From assembly GCA_964621185.1 (NCBI GenBank), contig CAZULM010000004.1, positions 62,001 through 126,000 on the forward strand: a DNA stretch of 64,000 nt, in the 5' to 3' direction. The translations under genes were made by a program, and so were the position numbers. This DNA is from M3007 sp964621185. GTDB lineage: Bacteria > Bacteroidota > Bacteroidia > Chitinophagales > Saprospiraceae. Every line of letters starts with the position of its first letter. Position 1 is the first letter of the stretch. A model generated the notes under the pieces. The model was not told the origin of the DNA, searched no databases, and worked only from the letters and a program-made list of their open reading frames with translations. Below, in pieces: positions 34,583 through 43,132 of this stretch.

Positions 34583-34990
34583 CTATTTATGTGCCACGGC
34601 AAGGCTGCCGCTTTGCCGGTTTTTTATTTCAAGCAGGCCTTTGTTGTGGATGGTTCCAAGGTTCAGGACTCCGTTGAAGCGGCCCGTTTCGTTGGCGACG
34701 GTAAGGCGGCCGGTTGGCAGGAGCGTCAGGGAGGCGCCGCTTTCAACCAGCAGGGCGTCAATTGGTTCTACTACATCGGTGATGACCGGGAAAACCGAGG
34801 CTCCGGCGGGTATGACGACTTGGCAGAACTCATTGGGCACCCTTCCCTCCTTCCAGTTGGCGGCGCAATCCCATGCCGTTGGCTGGCCGGGCTTGTTGCC
34901 TTTCCAGGTGGCGGTGGTTTGGGCCGATGAGGGCATAACATGAGAAAGCAGGAATAACAAGCTTGCGGCTGAAAAAAGGACTTGTTTCAT
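34583..34990 (-). CDS. secreted protein of unknown function
   Basis: A 135-residue protein with a signal peptide (VLFSAASLLFLLSHVMPSSA, cut near AQ). The mature part starts ATWKGNKPGQPTAWDCAANW and continues with short beta strands (VVIPAGASVFPVITD, GASLTLLPTGRLTV). This arrangement occurs at the N-terminus of larger Bacteroidota cell-surface proteins with G8-like or parallel beta-helix repeats. There is no T9SS tail. It may be a free-standing unit or a shortened relative. Confidence 0.65.
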   Translation of the reverse strand: MKQVLFSAASLLFLLSHVMPSSAQTTATWKGNKPGQPTAWDCAANWKEGRVPNEFCQVVIPAGASVFPVITDVVEPIDALLVESGASLTLLPTGRLTVANETGRFNGVLNLGTIHNKGLLEIKNRQSGSLAVAHK

Positions 34991-35034
34991 GGCAAATGTT
35001 TTTTAGATTGGAGGAATATTGTTGATTGTATAAG

Positions 35035-35409
35035 CTAAAGCCTGCTGCCAGGAGAGCAGGAATTGGGCAGGCTCACCCTTCGGACAACCTGAGCCCCGTC
35101 CCTTTTGCGGATGACGCGCACCGTTGCAACCTCGCCGCAAACACAAGTTGCAGTCGTGATGCCCCGACCGCCTTCTGCGCCGTCGATTTCCCAATAAAAC
35201 CAGTACAACTCAGGCTTGGCGATATGCACCGTCAGGGTGGAGCCGCCGTTGTAGCAGTTTGAAACGAGTATGTCAAATTGAAACCTCGGAAGTTCAGGGT
35301 ATGAGCGGCTGCCGATGACTGTCTGTGCGGTGGCAAGGTTGGCGGAAAAAACGGCTGCGAACAAAAGGCAAGCCGTAAGCGCGGCGTTGAGTCTTGTGGC
35401 GTATTTCAT
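35035..35409 (-). CDS. secreted protein of unknown function, cysteine-containing
   Basis: A 124-residue protein. A clear signal peptide (LNAALTACLLFAAVFSANLATA) is followed by a mature domain with four Cys (VSNCYNGGST, TATCVCGEVAT, NSCSPG) and beta strands STLTVHIAKPELYWFYWEID. No family is recognised. The start at MKYATRL is chosen over a longer frame. It follows the previous small secreted gene in the same direction (transcribed first), so the two may form a pair. Confidence 0.65.
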   Translation of the reverse strand: MKYATRLNAALTACLLFAAVFSANLATAQTVIGSRSYPELPRFQFDILVSNCYNGGSTLTVHIAKPELYWFYWEIDGAEGGRGITTATCVCGEVATVRVIRKRDGAQVVRRVSLPNSCSPGSRL

Positions 35410-35489
35410 GGCATGTAATTTTTGGTGATAAAGGAGGGCGCGATTTGTGACAGGCAGCAAACAGCATTGCCGAACAATTCGCCCAATGG

Positions 35490-35780
35490 ACAGCATGAAA
35501 AACATGTGCCAGCGCTCAAAAGCAACCTTTTGAGTAAATTTGTGGAAAAACAACCACGTATTGTTTGGGCATGGAGCGGTTATGCGTTTGAACAGATTTG
35601 CCTTAGCTATATCCATCAGATAAAAAATGCGCTCGGCATCGGCAGCGTACAAACCCAGTCCTCCTCCTGGCTCGGCAGCAATGGGGCCGAAAAAGCACAA
35701 ATCGATCTTGTCATCGACCGCCGGGAGGCCAATGCCTATAGCCAAGGTTTGGTGCAAAACTCTTTGACGATGGACGCGTT
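35490..35780 (+). pseudogene. C-terminal remnant of an ATPase
   Basis: The frame reads IVWAWSGYAFEQICLSYIHQ then GAEKAQIDLVIDRREANAY, a pattern known from the C-terminal restriction-like domain of AAA ATPases common in Bacteroidota. There is no Walker A or N-terminal half, and the normal end of the domain is lost after DRREA. It is a relic between a secreted protein gene and fabH. Confidence 0.7.
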
Positions 35781-35895
35781 GTTCCCAACAGACACAACGC
35801 GCTGAGCATCTTGGGCATCAAGAAGCGGCACGTTGACAGAGCGGCTGAACAGTTGAAAAAAACTCCGTACTTTTCCCAACATTTGCAGCCCCTCT

Positions 35896-35923
35896 CATCG
35901 CTCATCTATCATCTCACATCACT
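35896..35923 (+). repeat. four-unit heptamer array before fabH
   Basis: CATCGCT, CATCTAT, CATCTCA, CATCACT, ending 6 bases before the fabH start codon. Confidence 0.7.
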
Positions 35924-35929
35924 AAAACC

Positions 35930-37003
35930 ATGTTGTTTCGAAGCAAAATCGCCGGCATTGGCCACTACGTACCAGAGCGCATCGTCACCAACGACGAACT
36001 GTCAAAAGTGATGGACACCACCGATGCGTGGATCCAGGAGCGCACCGGAATCCAGGAGCGCCGTTACGGCAAAAAGCACGAAGAGACCACCACCACCATG
36101 GCGGCCATCGCCACGCGCATCGCCTGCGAGCGCGCCGGCATCAGCCCCGAAGAAATCGACTTTATCGTGTTCGCCACCCTTAGTCCCGACTACTACTTCC
36201 CGGGCTGCGGCGTGCTGCTGCAGCGCGAGCTCGGCATCACCAAAAGCGAGGCCGGGGCGGTGGACATCCGCAACCAATGCAGCGGCTTTATCTATGGGCT
36301 GAGCATCGGCGACCAGTTTATCAAAACCGGCATGTACAAAAATGTGCTGGTGGTGGGCGCCGAGATGCACTCCATGGGGCTGGATTTCTCTACTCGCGGC
36401 CGCAACGTGACCGTGATCTTCGGCGACGGCGCAGGGGCGGTCATCCTGCAGGCCACCGACCATGCCACGCACGGCATCCTGACCACCAAACTGCACTCCG
36501 ACGGCACTTACGCCGAAAAGCTGGCCTTCATCAACCCCGGCGCGCATGGCGGCTACCACAAAAGGCATACCGGGGAAGACATCGACTACGGCTACCCGCC
36601 CATCAACGCTTATGGCGAAATATTCCTGACCCCGAAAATGGTGGCAGAAGGCATGACCTACCCGAACATGGAAGGGCAGTTCGTGTTCAAGCTGGCCGTG
36701 CAAAAGTTCCCGGAAGTTATAAAAGAAGCCCTCGACAGTCTCGGCTACAAACCTTCCGACATCAACATGCTCATCCCGCACCAGGCCAACCTCCGCATCA
36801 GCCAGATGGTGCAGCGGCTGCTCGGCCTGCGCGACGACCAGGTGTGGAACAACATCCAAAAATACGGGAACACAACAGCAGCCTCCGTTCCCATCGCGCT
36901 GTGTGAAGCTTGGGAAGCCGGGAAGATAAAAGAAGGTGATTTAGTATGCCTGGCGGCTTTCGGCAGCGGGTTTACCTGGGGCAGCGCGCTGATTCGGTGG
37001 TAG
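35930..37003 (+). CDS. fabH: 3-oxoacyl-ACP synthase III
   Basis: A 357-residue KAS III that condenses an acyl-CoA with malonyl-ACP to start fatty acid synthesis. The Cys-His-Asn set is present: Cys117 in RNQCSGF, His284 in IPHQAN and Asn314 in KYGNTTAAS. GDGAGAV lies between them. At 357 residues it is slightly longer than the typical 320-335, with an insertion around GGYHKRHTGEDIDYGYPP, as in many Bacteroidota paralogues that may use unusual primers. It stands alone without other fab genes. Confidence 0.93.
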   Translation: MLFRSKIAGIGHYVPERIVTNDELSKVMDTTDAWIQERTGIQERRYGKKHEETTTTMAAIATRIACERAGISPEEIDFIVFATLSPDYYFPGCGVLLQRELGITKSEAGAVDIRNQCSGFIYGLSIGDQFIKTGMYKNVLVVGAEMHSMGLDFSTRGRNVTVIFGDGAGAVILQATDHATHGILTTKLHSDGTYAEKLAFINPGAHGGYHKRHTGEDIDYGYPPINAYGEIFLTPKMVAEGMTYPNMEGQFVFKLAVQKFPEVIKEALDSLGYKPSDINMLIPHQANLRISQMVQRLLGLRDDQVWNNIQKYGNTTAASVPIALCEAWEAGKIKEGDLVCLAAFGSGFTWGSALIRW

Positions 37004-37038
37004 GTTTTTATCAATGATGAATGATGAATTGCCTGGGC

Positions 37039-37102
37039 AATCAATTGAACATCAGTTGAATCAATCATACTCAATCACAAAAATCAGGCGAATCATAGTA
37101 TA
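37039..37102 (-). repeat. 64-bp repeat, copy of 20471-20534
   Basis: On the minus strand it reads TATACTATGATTCGCCTG and continues as in the other copy, with two base changes. It lies between convergent gene ends. Confidence 0.7.
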
Positions 37103-37106
37103 TGCT

Positions 37107-37538
37107 TCACCATTTTTCCAGCCGAATGGACTGCGCCGCACCGCTGTTGCTCAAATAAAATTTTGATTCAGACCAATATGGCGCCCTGAATTTCGGTCGG
37201 GTATTGTTGGAAAAGCAATATGGCTCGGAAGGGATGCCGACCAAATTGGTGTCTAATTTCCCGTTGCCGTTCACGTCGTGGAAACAGCTGATGGCATAGT
37301 TGCCGGGGGGTAAGTTCGCGAAGGAAATGTCGACGCTTCCCGTGTGCTTAACCGACAATATCTTCCGGTACTGGATCCGGTCGGATTGGGTGCTCAAATA
37401 GTCGGATTCATTGTTGTAAACCGCTACGTAAATACTGCCCTGGGCATGGCGGATATTGCTAATGGATACCCGGAGCTCGGCACCTGATTCAAGCTGTGCG
37501 AGCCAACTAACGAGCAGGAAGAATGGATAAAGTTTCAT
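37107..37538 (-). CDS. DUF2141 secreted protein
   Basis: A 143-residue protein with a signal peptide (LYPFFLLVSWLAQLESG). The mature domain is a beta sandwich typical of DUF2141: LRVSISNIRHAQGSIYVAVY, FANLPPGNYAISCFHDVNGN and GKLDTNLVGIPSEPYCFS. The DVNGNGKLD loop looks like a calcium site. Function is unknown; the family is secreted or periplasmic. It runs towards the fabH end and the 64-bp repeat. Confidence 0.88.
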   Translation of the reverse strand: MKLYPFFLLVSWLAQLESGAELRVSISNIRHAQGSIYVAVYNNESDYLSTQSDRIQYRKILSVKHTGSVDISFANLPPGNYAISCFHDVNGNGKLDTNLVGIPSEPYCFSNNTRPKFRAPYWSESKFYLSNSGAAQSIRLEKW

Positions 37539-37697
37539 GCTGCCAGCTCAAACAGTTTTATGAAGATTTGGTTGAACTTTGAAAAGTGATCGTCTGACTG
37601 CCGATGGCTAATAAGTTCCGCCAAATCCCAGCCAATCGCACTGAAACACGACGCTTGCAAAAGCGCAGGCGATGTGCACCAATCAACCAATCACCAA

Positions 37698-38774
37698 TTA
37701 CAAGGGCAATGCCGAATACCGCTCGATAAACGCCTTCAAATCATCCACCATTTTCGGCGAACCGATGGCGATGGTGCAGCGCTGGTGCAGCTCGGTAGGC
37801 ATCACATCCAGGATGCGCTTGAGCTGGGTGTTCATGGCTTTGCCGCCTGCTTGCTCGATCAGCATGGCCAGCGGGTTGCACTCGTACAGGAGCCGGAGCT
37901 TGCCTTTCGGATATTTCCGGGTGCTGGGGTAAAGGAAAATGCCGCCTTGAATGAGGATCCGGTGCACATCGCTCACCATGGAGCCGATGTAGCGCAACCC
38001 GAAATTCTGGTCGGAGCAGTTGTCGATGTAGCGCCGCATTTCCAGGTCAAATTTGGAGTAGTAGCCCTGGTTTACGGAGTAGGTTTGGCTGTCTTCCGGG
38101 ATGCGCATGTTGCGGTGGCTCAGGCAAAACTCCCCGATACTGGGGTCGAGGGTGAAGCCATTGACGCCCCGCCCGGTGGTATAGACAAGCATAGTGGAGG
38201 TGCCGTACAGTACGTACCCGGCGGCGACTTGCTTGGTTCCCGATTGCAAGAAATCAGCAAGGTTAGCAGGCCCGCTCGGGTCGCTTTTCCGGCGATAGAT
38301 GGCGAATATGGTGCCTACCGACATGTTCACGTCGATGTTGGAAGAGCCGTCGAGCGGGTCGAACATGACGACATAGTGGCTTTGCTTGGAGTTGACCGGC
38401 GGCACGTGGATGATGTCGTCGTTCTCTTCGGAGGCGATGGCGCAGCACTCGCCGGAATTTTGCAGGCATTCGATCAGCCTTTCATTGGCATACACATCGA
38501 GTTTTTGCTGAGTATCGCCGCTTTGGTTCTCCGATCCATCAGCTTCGCCGATGATGTTGACCAGACCGGCTTTGTTCACCTCGCGGTTGATGATCTTGGC
38601 AGCCACGCCGATGTCGCGGAGCAGACCCGTGAGCTCCCCGGTGGCATAACTGAAATCTTTTTCGGAGCGCAGGATAAATTCATCGAGGGTAACAATTCGG
38701 TTGACGGGAATTTTGGCGATATTGAGTTGCTCGGCGCCGTTTTGAGCTGCTTTTTTTGATGTAGCGGTAGCCAT
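37698..38774 (-). CDS. fbp: fructose-1,6-bisphosphatase, class I
   Basis: A 358-residue gluconeogenic enzyme. The class I metal motif DPLDGSSN is at about 145, preceded by SEENDD; the sugar phosphate site includes NQGYYSKFD, RYIGSMVSDVHRIL, and GKLRLLYECNPLAMLIEQAGGK. The start MATATSKKAA gives the usual length; the extra 67 residues of the longer frame are dispersed repeat. It is not in an operon. Confidence 0.95.
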   Translation of the reverse strand: MATATSKKAAQNGAEQLNIAKIPVNRIVTLDEFILRSEKDFSYATGELTGLLRDIGVAAKIINREVNKAGLVNIIGEADGSENQSGDTQQKLDVYANERLIECLQNSGECCAIASEENDDIIHVPPVNSKQSHYVVMFDPLDGSSNIDVNMSVGTIFAIYRRKSDPSGPANLADFLQSGTKQVAAGYVLYGTSTMLVYTTGRGVNGFTLDPSIGEFCLSHRNMRIPEDSQTYSVNQGYYSKFDLEMRRYIDNCSDQNFGLRYIGSMVSDVHRILIQGGIFLYPSTRKYPKGKLRLLYECNPLAMLIEQAGGKAMNTQLKRILDVMPTELHQRCTIAIGSPKMVDDLKAFIERYSALPL

Positions 38775-38875
38775 AAGTCGTGGTGGATGTTTAGTTAGGC
38801 GTGTCAAATGTAGGAATAATCCGTTTTTGCCCCAAGCCCAAAACAGAAAAGCTGCCTCAACGTTACAATTATCCC

Positions 38876-39003
38876 CGGATTTGGGTGGATTTGAAGGATT
38901 TATGGATGTTTTACCCGCCGTAGCATTTGCGAAGGAGGGTGAAAGGTTGATTTTCAATGGATTGCAGACATTCAATTTTCACCACTATTTTGCGTTGACT
39001 ATA
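38876..39003 (+). repeat. TATACC-family second-subfamily copy with a nested 29-bp repeat
   Basis: Follows the 13389-13492 copy (GGATTTGGGTGGATTTGA, then TGGATTGCAGACATTCAATT, ending GCGTTGACTATA) but carries TTACCCGCCGTAGC...GCGAAGG at 38911-38939, the same insert as at 24113. The insertion shows that one repeat moved into another. Confidence 0.7.
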
Positions 39004-39010
39004 CCTATCC

Positions 39011-39418
39011 ATGCCACACATAATGACCGTCCGAAACCTCTTTTTGACCACAAGTATTAGTATGCTGTACTTCCATGCCTGCCGCCCTGCCGGCCCGGAG
39101 GAAATCCCGCTGCCTACCAAGATATGTGTCCGAGCCTCCCACCACGGGCAGCCAATCCCCCACGCCACCGTATGGCTGAAGTACAATGCCGACAGTTTCC
39201 CAGGCTACGACCAAGCCCCCTCCTATTTCGACGCCTCCTTCCAAACCGGCCCCGATGCCCGTGGCTGCATAGCCCCGGTGCCAGAGGGCAAGCACTGGCT
39301 GGTCGCTTTTGGCTACGACAGCCTGCATTTCCCGCACCATGTTTTCGGCAGCATGTTGGTGGATATCGCCTTACCTTACCGCGCGGAATTGGATACTGTG
39401 CTATACGTTTCTGAATGA
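39011..39418 (+). CDS. putative lipoprotein of unknown function
   Basis: A 135-residue protein. The N-terminus has a hydrophobic core (FLTTSISMLYFHAC) with a Cys at the right place for lipidation, although the box is not perfect. The mature domain looks like a small carboxypeptidase-regulatory or transthyretin fold: TKICVRASHHGQPIPHATVW, ARGCIAPVPEGKHWLVAFGYD. The true start may be MTVRNLF, 4 codons in. The gene overlaps the following epimerase gene by 4 bases, so they are co-translated. Confidence 0.65.
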   Translation: MPHIMTVRNLFLTTSISMLYFHACRPAGPEEIPLPTKICVRASHHGQPIPHATVWLKYNADSFPGYDQAPSYFDASFQTGPDARGCIAPVPEGKHWLVAFGYDSLHFPHHVFGSMLVDIALPYRAELDTVLYVSE

Positions 39419-40413
39419 ACAAAACCTTCTTCTGCATCGACGCCCACACCTGTGGCAACCCCGTGCGGCTGGTCGCCGGCGGAGGCCCTGTGCTGGAAGG
39501 CGCCAACATGAGCGAAAAACGCCAGCATTTCCTGCGGGAATACGACTGGATCCGTAAAGGCTTAATGTTCGAGCCACGCGGTCACGACATGATGAGCGGC
39601 AGTATTTTGTACCCACCCCACGATCCCGCCAACGATGTGGCGGTGCTTTTTATCGAAACCAGCGGCTGCCTGCCCATGTGCGGGCACGGCACCATCGGCA
39701 CTGTAACGATCGCCATTGAACAAGGACTGGTGACCCCAAAAGTGCCCGGCAAACTGCGGCTCGAAACCCCGGCCGGACTGGTAGAAGTCGTGTACCACCA
39801 GGAGGGCAGGAAAGTGAAATGGGTGCGCCTCACCAATGTGCCGGGATACCTCGCTGCCGAGAATATTGCCGTGGAATGCCCGGAATTGGGCCATTTACAA
39901 GTAGACGTAGCCTATGGCGGCAACTTTTACGCCATTGTAGATCCGCAACAAAATTTTCCCGGATTGGAACATTTCAGGGCCGAACAGCTCATCGCCTGGG
40001 CGCGGGAGATGCGGCGCAGCATCAATGAAACACAGCAGTTTGTACATCCGGAGAACCCTACCATTCAAGGCCTGAGCCATATACTGTGGACGGGAAAACC
40101 CATCGATCCCGATTCTACCGCCCGCAATGCGGTATTTTACGGCGATAAAGCCATCGACCGTTCGCCTTGCGGCACGGGCACCAGCGCGCGCATGGCGCAG
40201 TGGTACGCCAAAGGTTTGCTCAAGCCCGGCGACATATTTGTGCACGAAAGCATCATCGGTTCCAAATTTATCGGGCGCATTGAAGCAGAAACAACCGTCG
40301 CCGGAAAACCCGCCATGCGCCCCAGCATCGAAGGCTGGGCCATCGTCACCGGGTACAATACCATCCTCTTCGACGACGACGATCCCTACGTCCACGGATT
40401 CCAGGTGATTTAG
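39415..40413 (+). CDS. 4-hydroxyproline 2-epimerase / proline racemase family
   Basis: A 332-residue member of the proline racemase family. Both catalytic cysteines are present: Cys89 in LPMCGHGTIG and Cys252 in DRSPCGTGTSARMA. Two Cys point to an epimerase or racemase and argue against the related dehydratase, which has Thr at the first site. It would convert trans-4-hydroxy-L-proline to the cis-D form for catabolism, or act on proline. No other hydroxyproline genes are adjacent, though a proline dehydrogenase lies 11 kb away. Confidence 0.9.
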   Translation: MNKTFFCIDAHTCGNPVRLVAGGGPVLEGANMSEKRQHFLREYDWIRKGLMFEPRGHDMMSGSILYPPHDPANDVAVLFIETSGCLPMCGHGTIGTVTIAIEQGLVTPKVPGKLRLETPAGLVEVVYHQEGRKVKWVRLTNVPGYLAAENIAVECPELGHLQVDVAYGGNFYAIVDPQQNFPGLEHFRAEQLIAWAREMRRSINETQQFVHPENPTIQGLSHILWTGKPIDPDSTARNAVFYGDKAIDRSPCGTGTSARMAQWYAKGLLKPGDIFVHESIIGSKFIGRIEAETTVAGKPAMRPSIEGWAIVTGYNTILFDDDDPYVHGFQVI

Positions 40414-40419
40414 ATTCCG

Positions 40420-40427
40420 TACCTTCG
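40420..40427 (+). promoter_or_regulatory. TACCTTCG -7-like element
   Basis: A near match to TAnnTTTG located 16 bases before the helicase start and just after the epimerase stop. Confidence 0.4.
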
Positions 40428-40442
40428 CGCCAAAGTACCGGC

Positions 40443-41777
40443 ATGACACTCTCTTTTGATACCCTGAACCTGAATACCCCCCTCCGCAACGCCTTGAACG
40501 ACCTGGGTTTTGAGGAACCTACCCCCATACAGCACAAAGCTTTTTCCATCATCATGTCGGGCCGCGATGTGGTAGGCATCGCGCAAACAGGCACAGGAAA
40601 AACCTTCGCCTACCTGTTGCCGATTCTCCGGCAACTGACGTTTTCCAAACAAAAAGAACCCAGGGTGCTGATCCTGGTGCCTACCCGCGAGCTGGTCGTC
40701 CAACTGGTCAGTGAAATTAAAAAATTGACCACGTACATGAATGTGCGTGTGGAAGGCGTGTATGGCGGCACCAACATCAATACACAGAAGTTACTGATTG
40801 CCAACGGGGTTGACATCCTGGTGGCAACACCGGGGCGCTTGATCGACCTGGCGGTGACCCGCGTCCTGAAGCTGGGCAGTATCCGGCAATTGGTCATCGA
40901 TGAGGTAGATGAAATGCTCAGCCTGGGTTTTCGCCCACAGCTGACCCGCATCCTCGACATGATGCCGCCCAAGCGGCAGAACCTGCTGTTTTCGGCCACT
41001 ATGACGGAAGAAGTGGATGCCATCCTCGAGGAGTTTTTCAACGCGCCGCAATACGTGGAAATAACGCGCATGGGCACGCCGCTGGAACAAATCCGGCAAA
41101 GCGGCTACCATGTGCCCAATTTTTTCACGAAAATAAATTTGCTGGCCAACCTGCTCGAAAACGACGAAAGCATGGAGCGGGTGCTGATCTTTTGCCCCAG
41201 CAAGCGCATGGCCGACGTGACACACGAACGCCTGAAAGGGAAATTCCCCGAGCAATTCGACGTGGTGCACTCCAACAAATCGCAGAATTTCCGGCTCAAT
41301 GCCGTTATCGCTTTCCAAAAAGGCGTGCTGCGCGGCCTTATCACCACCGACCTGCTGGCGCGCGGCCTCGACATCACCGATGTGACCCATGTCGTCAACA
41401 TCAATACCCCGGAAGTGCCGGAAATGTACATCCACCGCATCGGACGTACCGGGCGCGCCGATATGGACGGGGCTTCCATCACCTTTATTGCGCCCGCCGA
41501 ACTGCCCAACCAGGAGGCCATTGAAGCATTGATGGACAAAAAGATCCCCATCCTGCCCCTGCCCGACGACCTGGAAATATCAAATGAACTCACCATCGAC
41601 GAGCAGTACACCCACCCGGAAAAGAATTACCTGAAAGCGCCTACCCTTAAAAAATCGCAGGGAGCATTTCATGAAAAAAAGGAAAAAAACAAGAAATACA
41701 ACAAGGGCAACAAGACCAAGTGGATGCGGGACATGAAATACAAGAAGCCGATCAAAAAGCGGGCGAAAAAGCGCTGA
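40443..41777 (+). CDS. DEAD-box RNA helicase (RhlE-like)
   Basis: A 444-residue helicase. The Q motif FEEPTPIQHKAF lies at 23-34, motif I AQTGTGKT at 47-54, PTRELV at 80-85, motif II is DEVD (153-156) in place of DEAD, then SAT, and HRIGRTGRA in the second domain. The Lys-rich tail (KKEKNKKYNKGNKTKW) fits RNA binding. It likely assists ribosome assembly or RNA turnover. The DEVD variant keeps the Asp-Glu needed for ATPase activity. Confidence 0.94.
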   Translation: MTLSFDTLNLNTPLRNALNDLGFEEPTPIQHKAFSIIMSGRDVVGIAQTGTGKTFAYLLPILRQLTFSKQKEPRVLILVPTRELVVQLVSEIKKLTTYMNVRVEGVYGGTNINTQKLLIANGVDILVATPGRLIDLAVTRVLKLGSIRQLVIDEVDEMLSLGFRPQLTRILDMMPPKRQNLLFSATMTEEVDAILEEFFNAPQYVEITRMGTPLEQIRQSGYHVPNFFTKINLLANLLENDESMERVLIFCPSKRMADVTHERLKGKFPEQFDVVHSNKSQNFRLNAVIAFQKGVLRGLITTDLLARGLDITDVTHVVNINTPEVPEMYIHRIGRTGRADMDGASITFIAPAELPNQEAIEALMDKKIPILPLPDDLEISNELTIDEQYTHPEKNYLKAPTLKKSQGAFHEKKEKNKKYNKGNKTKWMRDMKYKKPIKKRAKKR

Positions 41778-41870
41778 GCTATTGTTGGATAATCAATCGC
41801 CAGTATTGGCCTGGAAACCAGCGCTGTTTCCCCGATACCTCTTCCGTGCTACTGCCCAACAGCCGGTAAT

Positions 41871-42986
41871 TCATGATTTTCTCTTTGCTGGAGCTTTTAC
41901 CTTAGGCGCTTTAGCCGAAACAACTCTATGGGGGTGCTGGTGGGTTTCCTGCACCAGCGCCCGTGCTTCCGTTCTGCTATGCCCGGGAGGCGCCTGCAGC
42001 AGGTCGGTTTTGGCCAGTGCGCTCCACAACACGTTGTTTTGGAAGGCAATGGCGCCGCCGCCACGTTTTTCCTGTGAAATCATCCGGTTTATGTCGCCAA
42101 CGCACACCCAATCGGAATCGGTGGAGATACCCCATTTGGCGTGGTCGTGGGTTTCGGGCCAAGCCCATGGCACGCCAATGTTCAGGCCACTCAGGTCGAT
42201 ATACTTTACGTCAAAAGTCTTATGCACGCCATCGCTGTCAAGGGTGGGCGGTATTTTTCCCCGTATCCAGGTTTCTACATCTATATCAGCTCCCAATGTT
42301 GGGCCAACCAGGTCGTTCCAGAAGTCCTTGCCCCATTTCCGGTTCTTGGCAATTACCTTGAATTTCAGTCCTCCGCGCGAGGTAAAATCGATCACGTCCG
42401 AATCGCCGACAGCATTTGGATCCACATCTTGGGTGATTTTAAAAAGCGGGTCTGTTTTGCTCAAGGAGGCGGGTATCCGGGGCAAATAGACCTGGGGCTC
42501 CTGGTGGTTTATCATTTGCGCGGCAATTTTGCTTGCCGTATCCATGTCGAGGGAAATGCAGAGGAATGTTTGCCCGTATTGCGGGGTAGGCATCACCTTG
42601 ACACCCGGGTCGGCGTACTTTGGCCAGGAGTGCAGCAGCCAGAGCGCCGTTTTGGTGGCGGTATCAAAGGCAAGCACCCCTTTTGTATGCCCGAAACTGC
42701 TGGAATCTGCTCCTTTGGCGCTGGCGGGCATCTCGTCGTTGTAGAGCACCCAGCCGGTGCTGGCATCCGGTTTGTCGAAAATGGCGTCCATCGTAAGGTC
42801 GAGTGCGCCTTTGTCCTGTGACAGGAGGTTAGGGGACTTTACAACCTTGTTGATGTTTGGATCGAAATAAATGTATTCGTAGCCGGTGGTACTGGGGTTG
42901 TTGGCATCCTTGCCGAGCTTGGGGATTTTGTAGATGAACCACCAATCTACGGGCTTGCCGTTTTCGTCGAGCGCTGAAATCTTCAT
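41871..42986 (-). CDS. DNase II-like acid endonuclease homologue
   Basis: A 371-residue protein that matches DNase II through its length. N-terminal GKPVDWWFIYKIPK is followed by GHTKGVLAFDT with His100-x-Lys102, WLLHSWPKYADP, YGQTFLCISL, and at the end DHAKWGISTD with His282-x-Lys284, then WVCVGDINRM and QEKRGGGAIAFQ. The two HxK motifs are the phospholipase D-like catalytic pairs of DNase II. DNase II is best known from animals; bacterial members are few. No signal peptide is seen with the MKISALDENG start, and a Lys-rich tail closes the protein. Substrate and location are unknown. Confidence 0.88.
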   Translation of the reverse strand: MKISALDENGKPVDWWFIYKIPKLGKDANNPSTTGYEYIYFDPNINKVVKSPNLLSQDKGALDLTMDAIFDKPDASTGWVLYNDEMPASAKGADSSSFGHTKGVLAFDTATKTALWLLHSWPKYADPGVKVMPTPQYGQTFLCISLDMDTASKIAAQMINHQEPQVYLPRIPASLSKTDPLFKITQDVDPNAVGDSDVIDFTSRGGLKFKVIAKNRKWGKDFWNDLVGPTLGADIDVETWIRGKIPPTLDSDGVHKTFDVKYIDLSGLNIGVPWAWPETHDHAKWGISTDSDWVCVGDINRMISQEKRGGGAIAFQNNVLWSALAKTDLLQAPPGHSRTEARALVQETHQHPHRVVSAKAPKVKAPAKRKS

Positions 42987-43034
42987 ATTGTTTTCATGGT
43001 TTGTAACAGCGCTGTTTTCAGGCGCTGTTTTGGT

Positions 43035-43083
43035 GAAAAATAAAAATTGCGGCATCAACCTGAAGCTGGGTTGATGCCGCAAT
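43035..43083 (-). terminator. Rho-independent terminator
   Basis: A 15-bp perfect stem (GGTTGATGCCGCAAT and its complement, 43046-43060 and 43069-43083) with an 8-base loop is followed on the minus strand by TTTTATTTTTC. It ends the message of the 43133-43858 gene before the DNase II start. Confidence 0.85.
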
Positions 43084-43132
43084 TATAATTAAAAAAGATA
43101 AGACGATTTTTTTTTGACGAAATTTCTTGTAC

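Noticed and set aside
38827..39060. A 77-codon frame before the lipoprotein gene
   Set aside because: It is the translated dispersed repeat with the nested 29-bp word.
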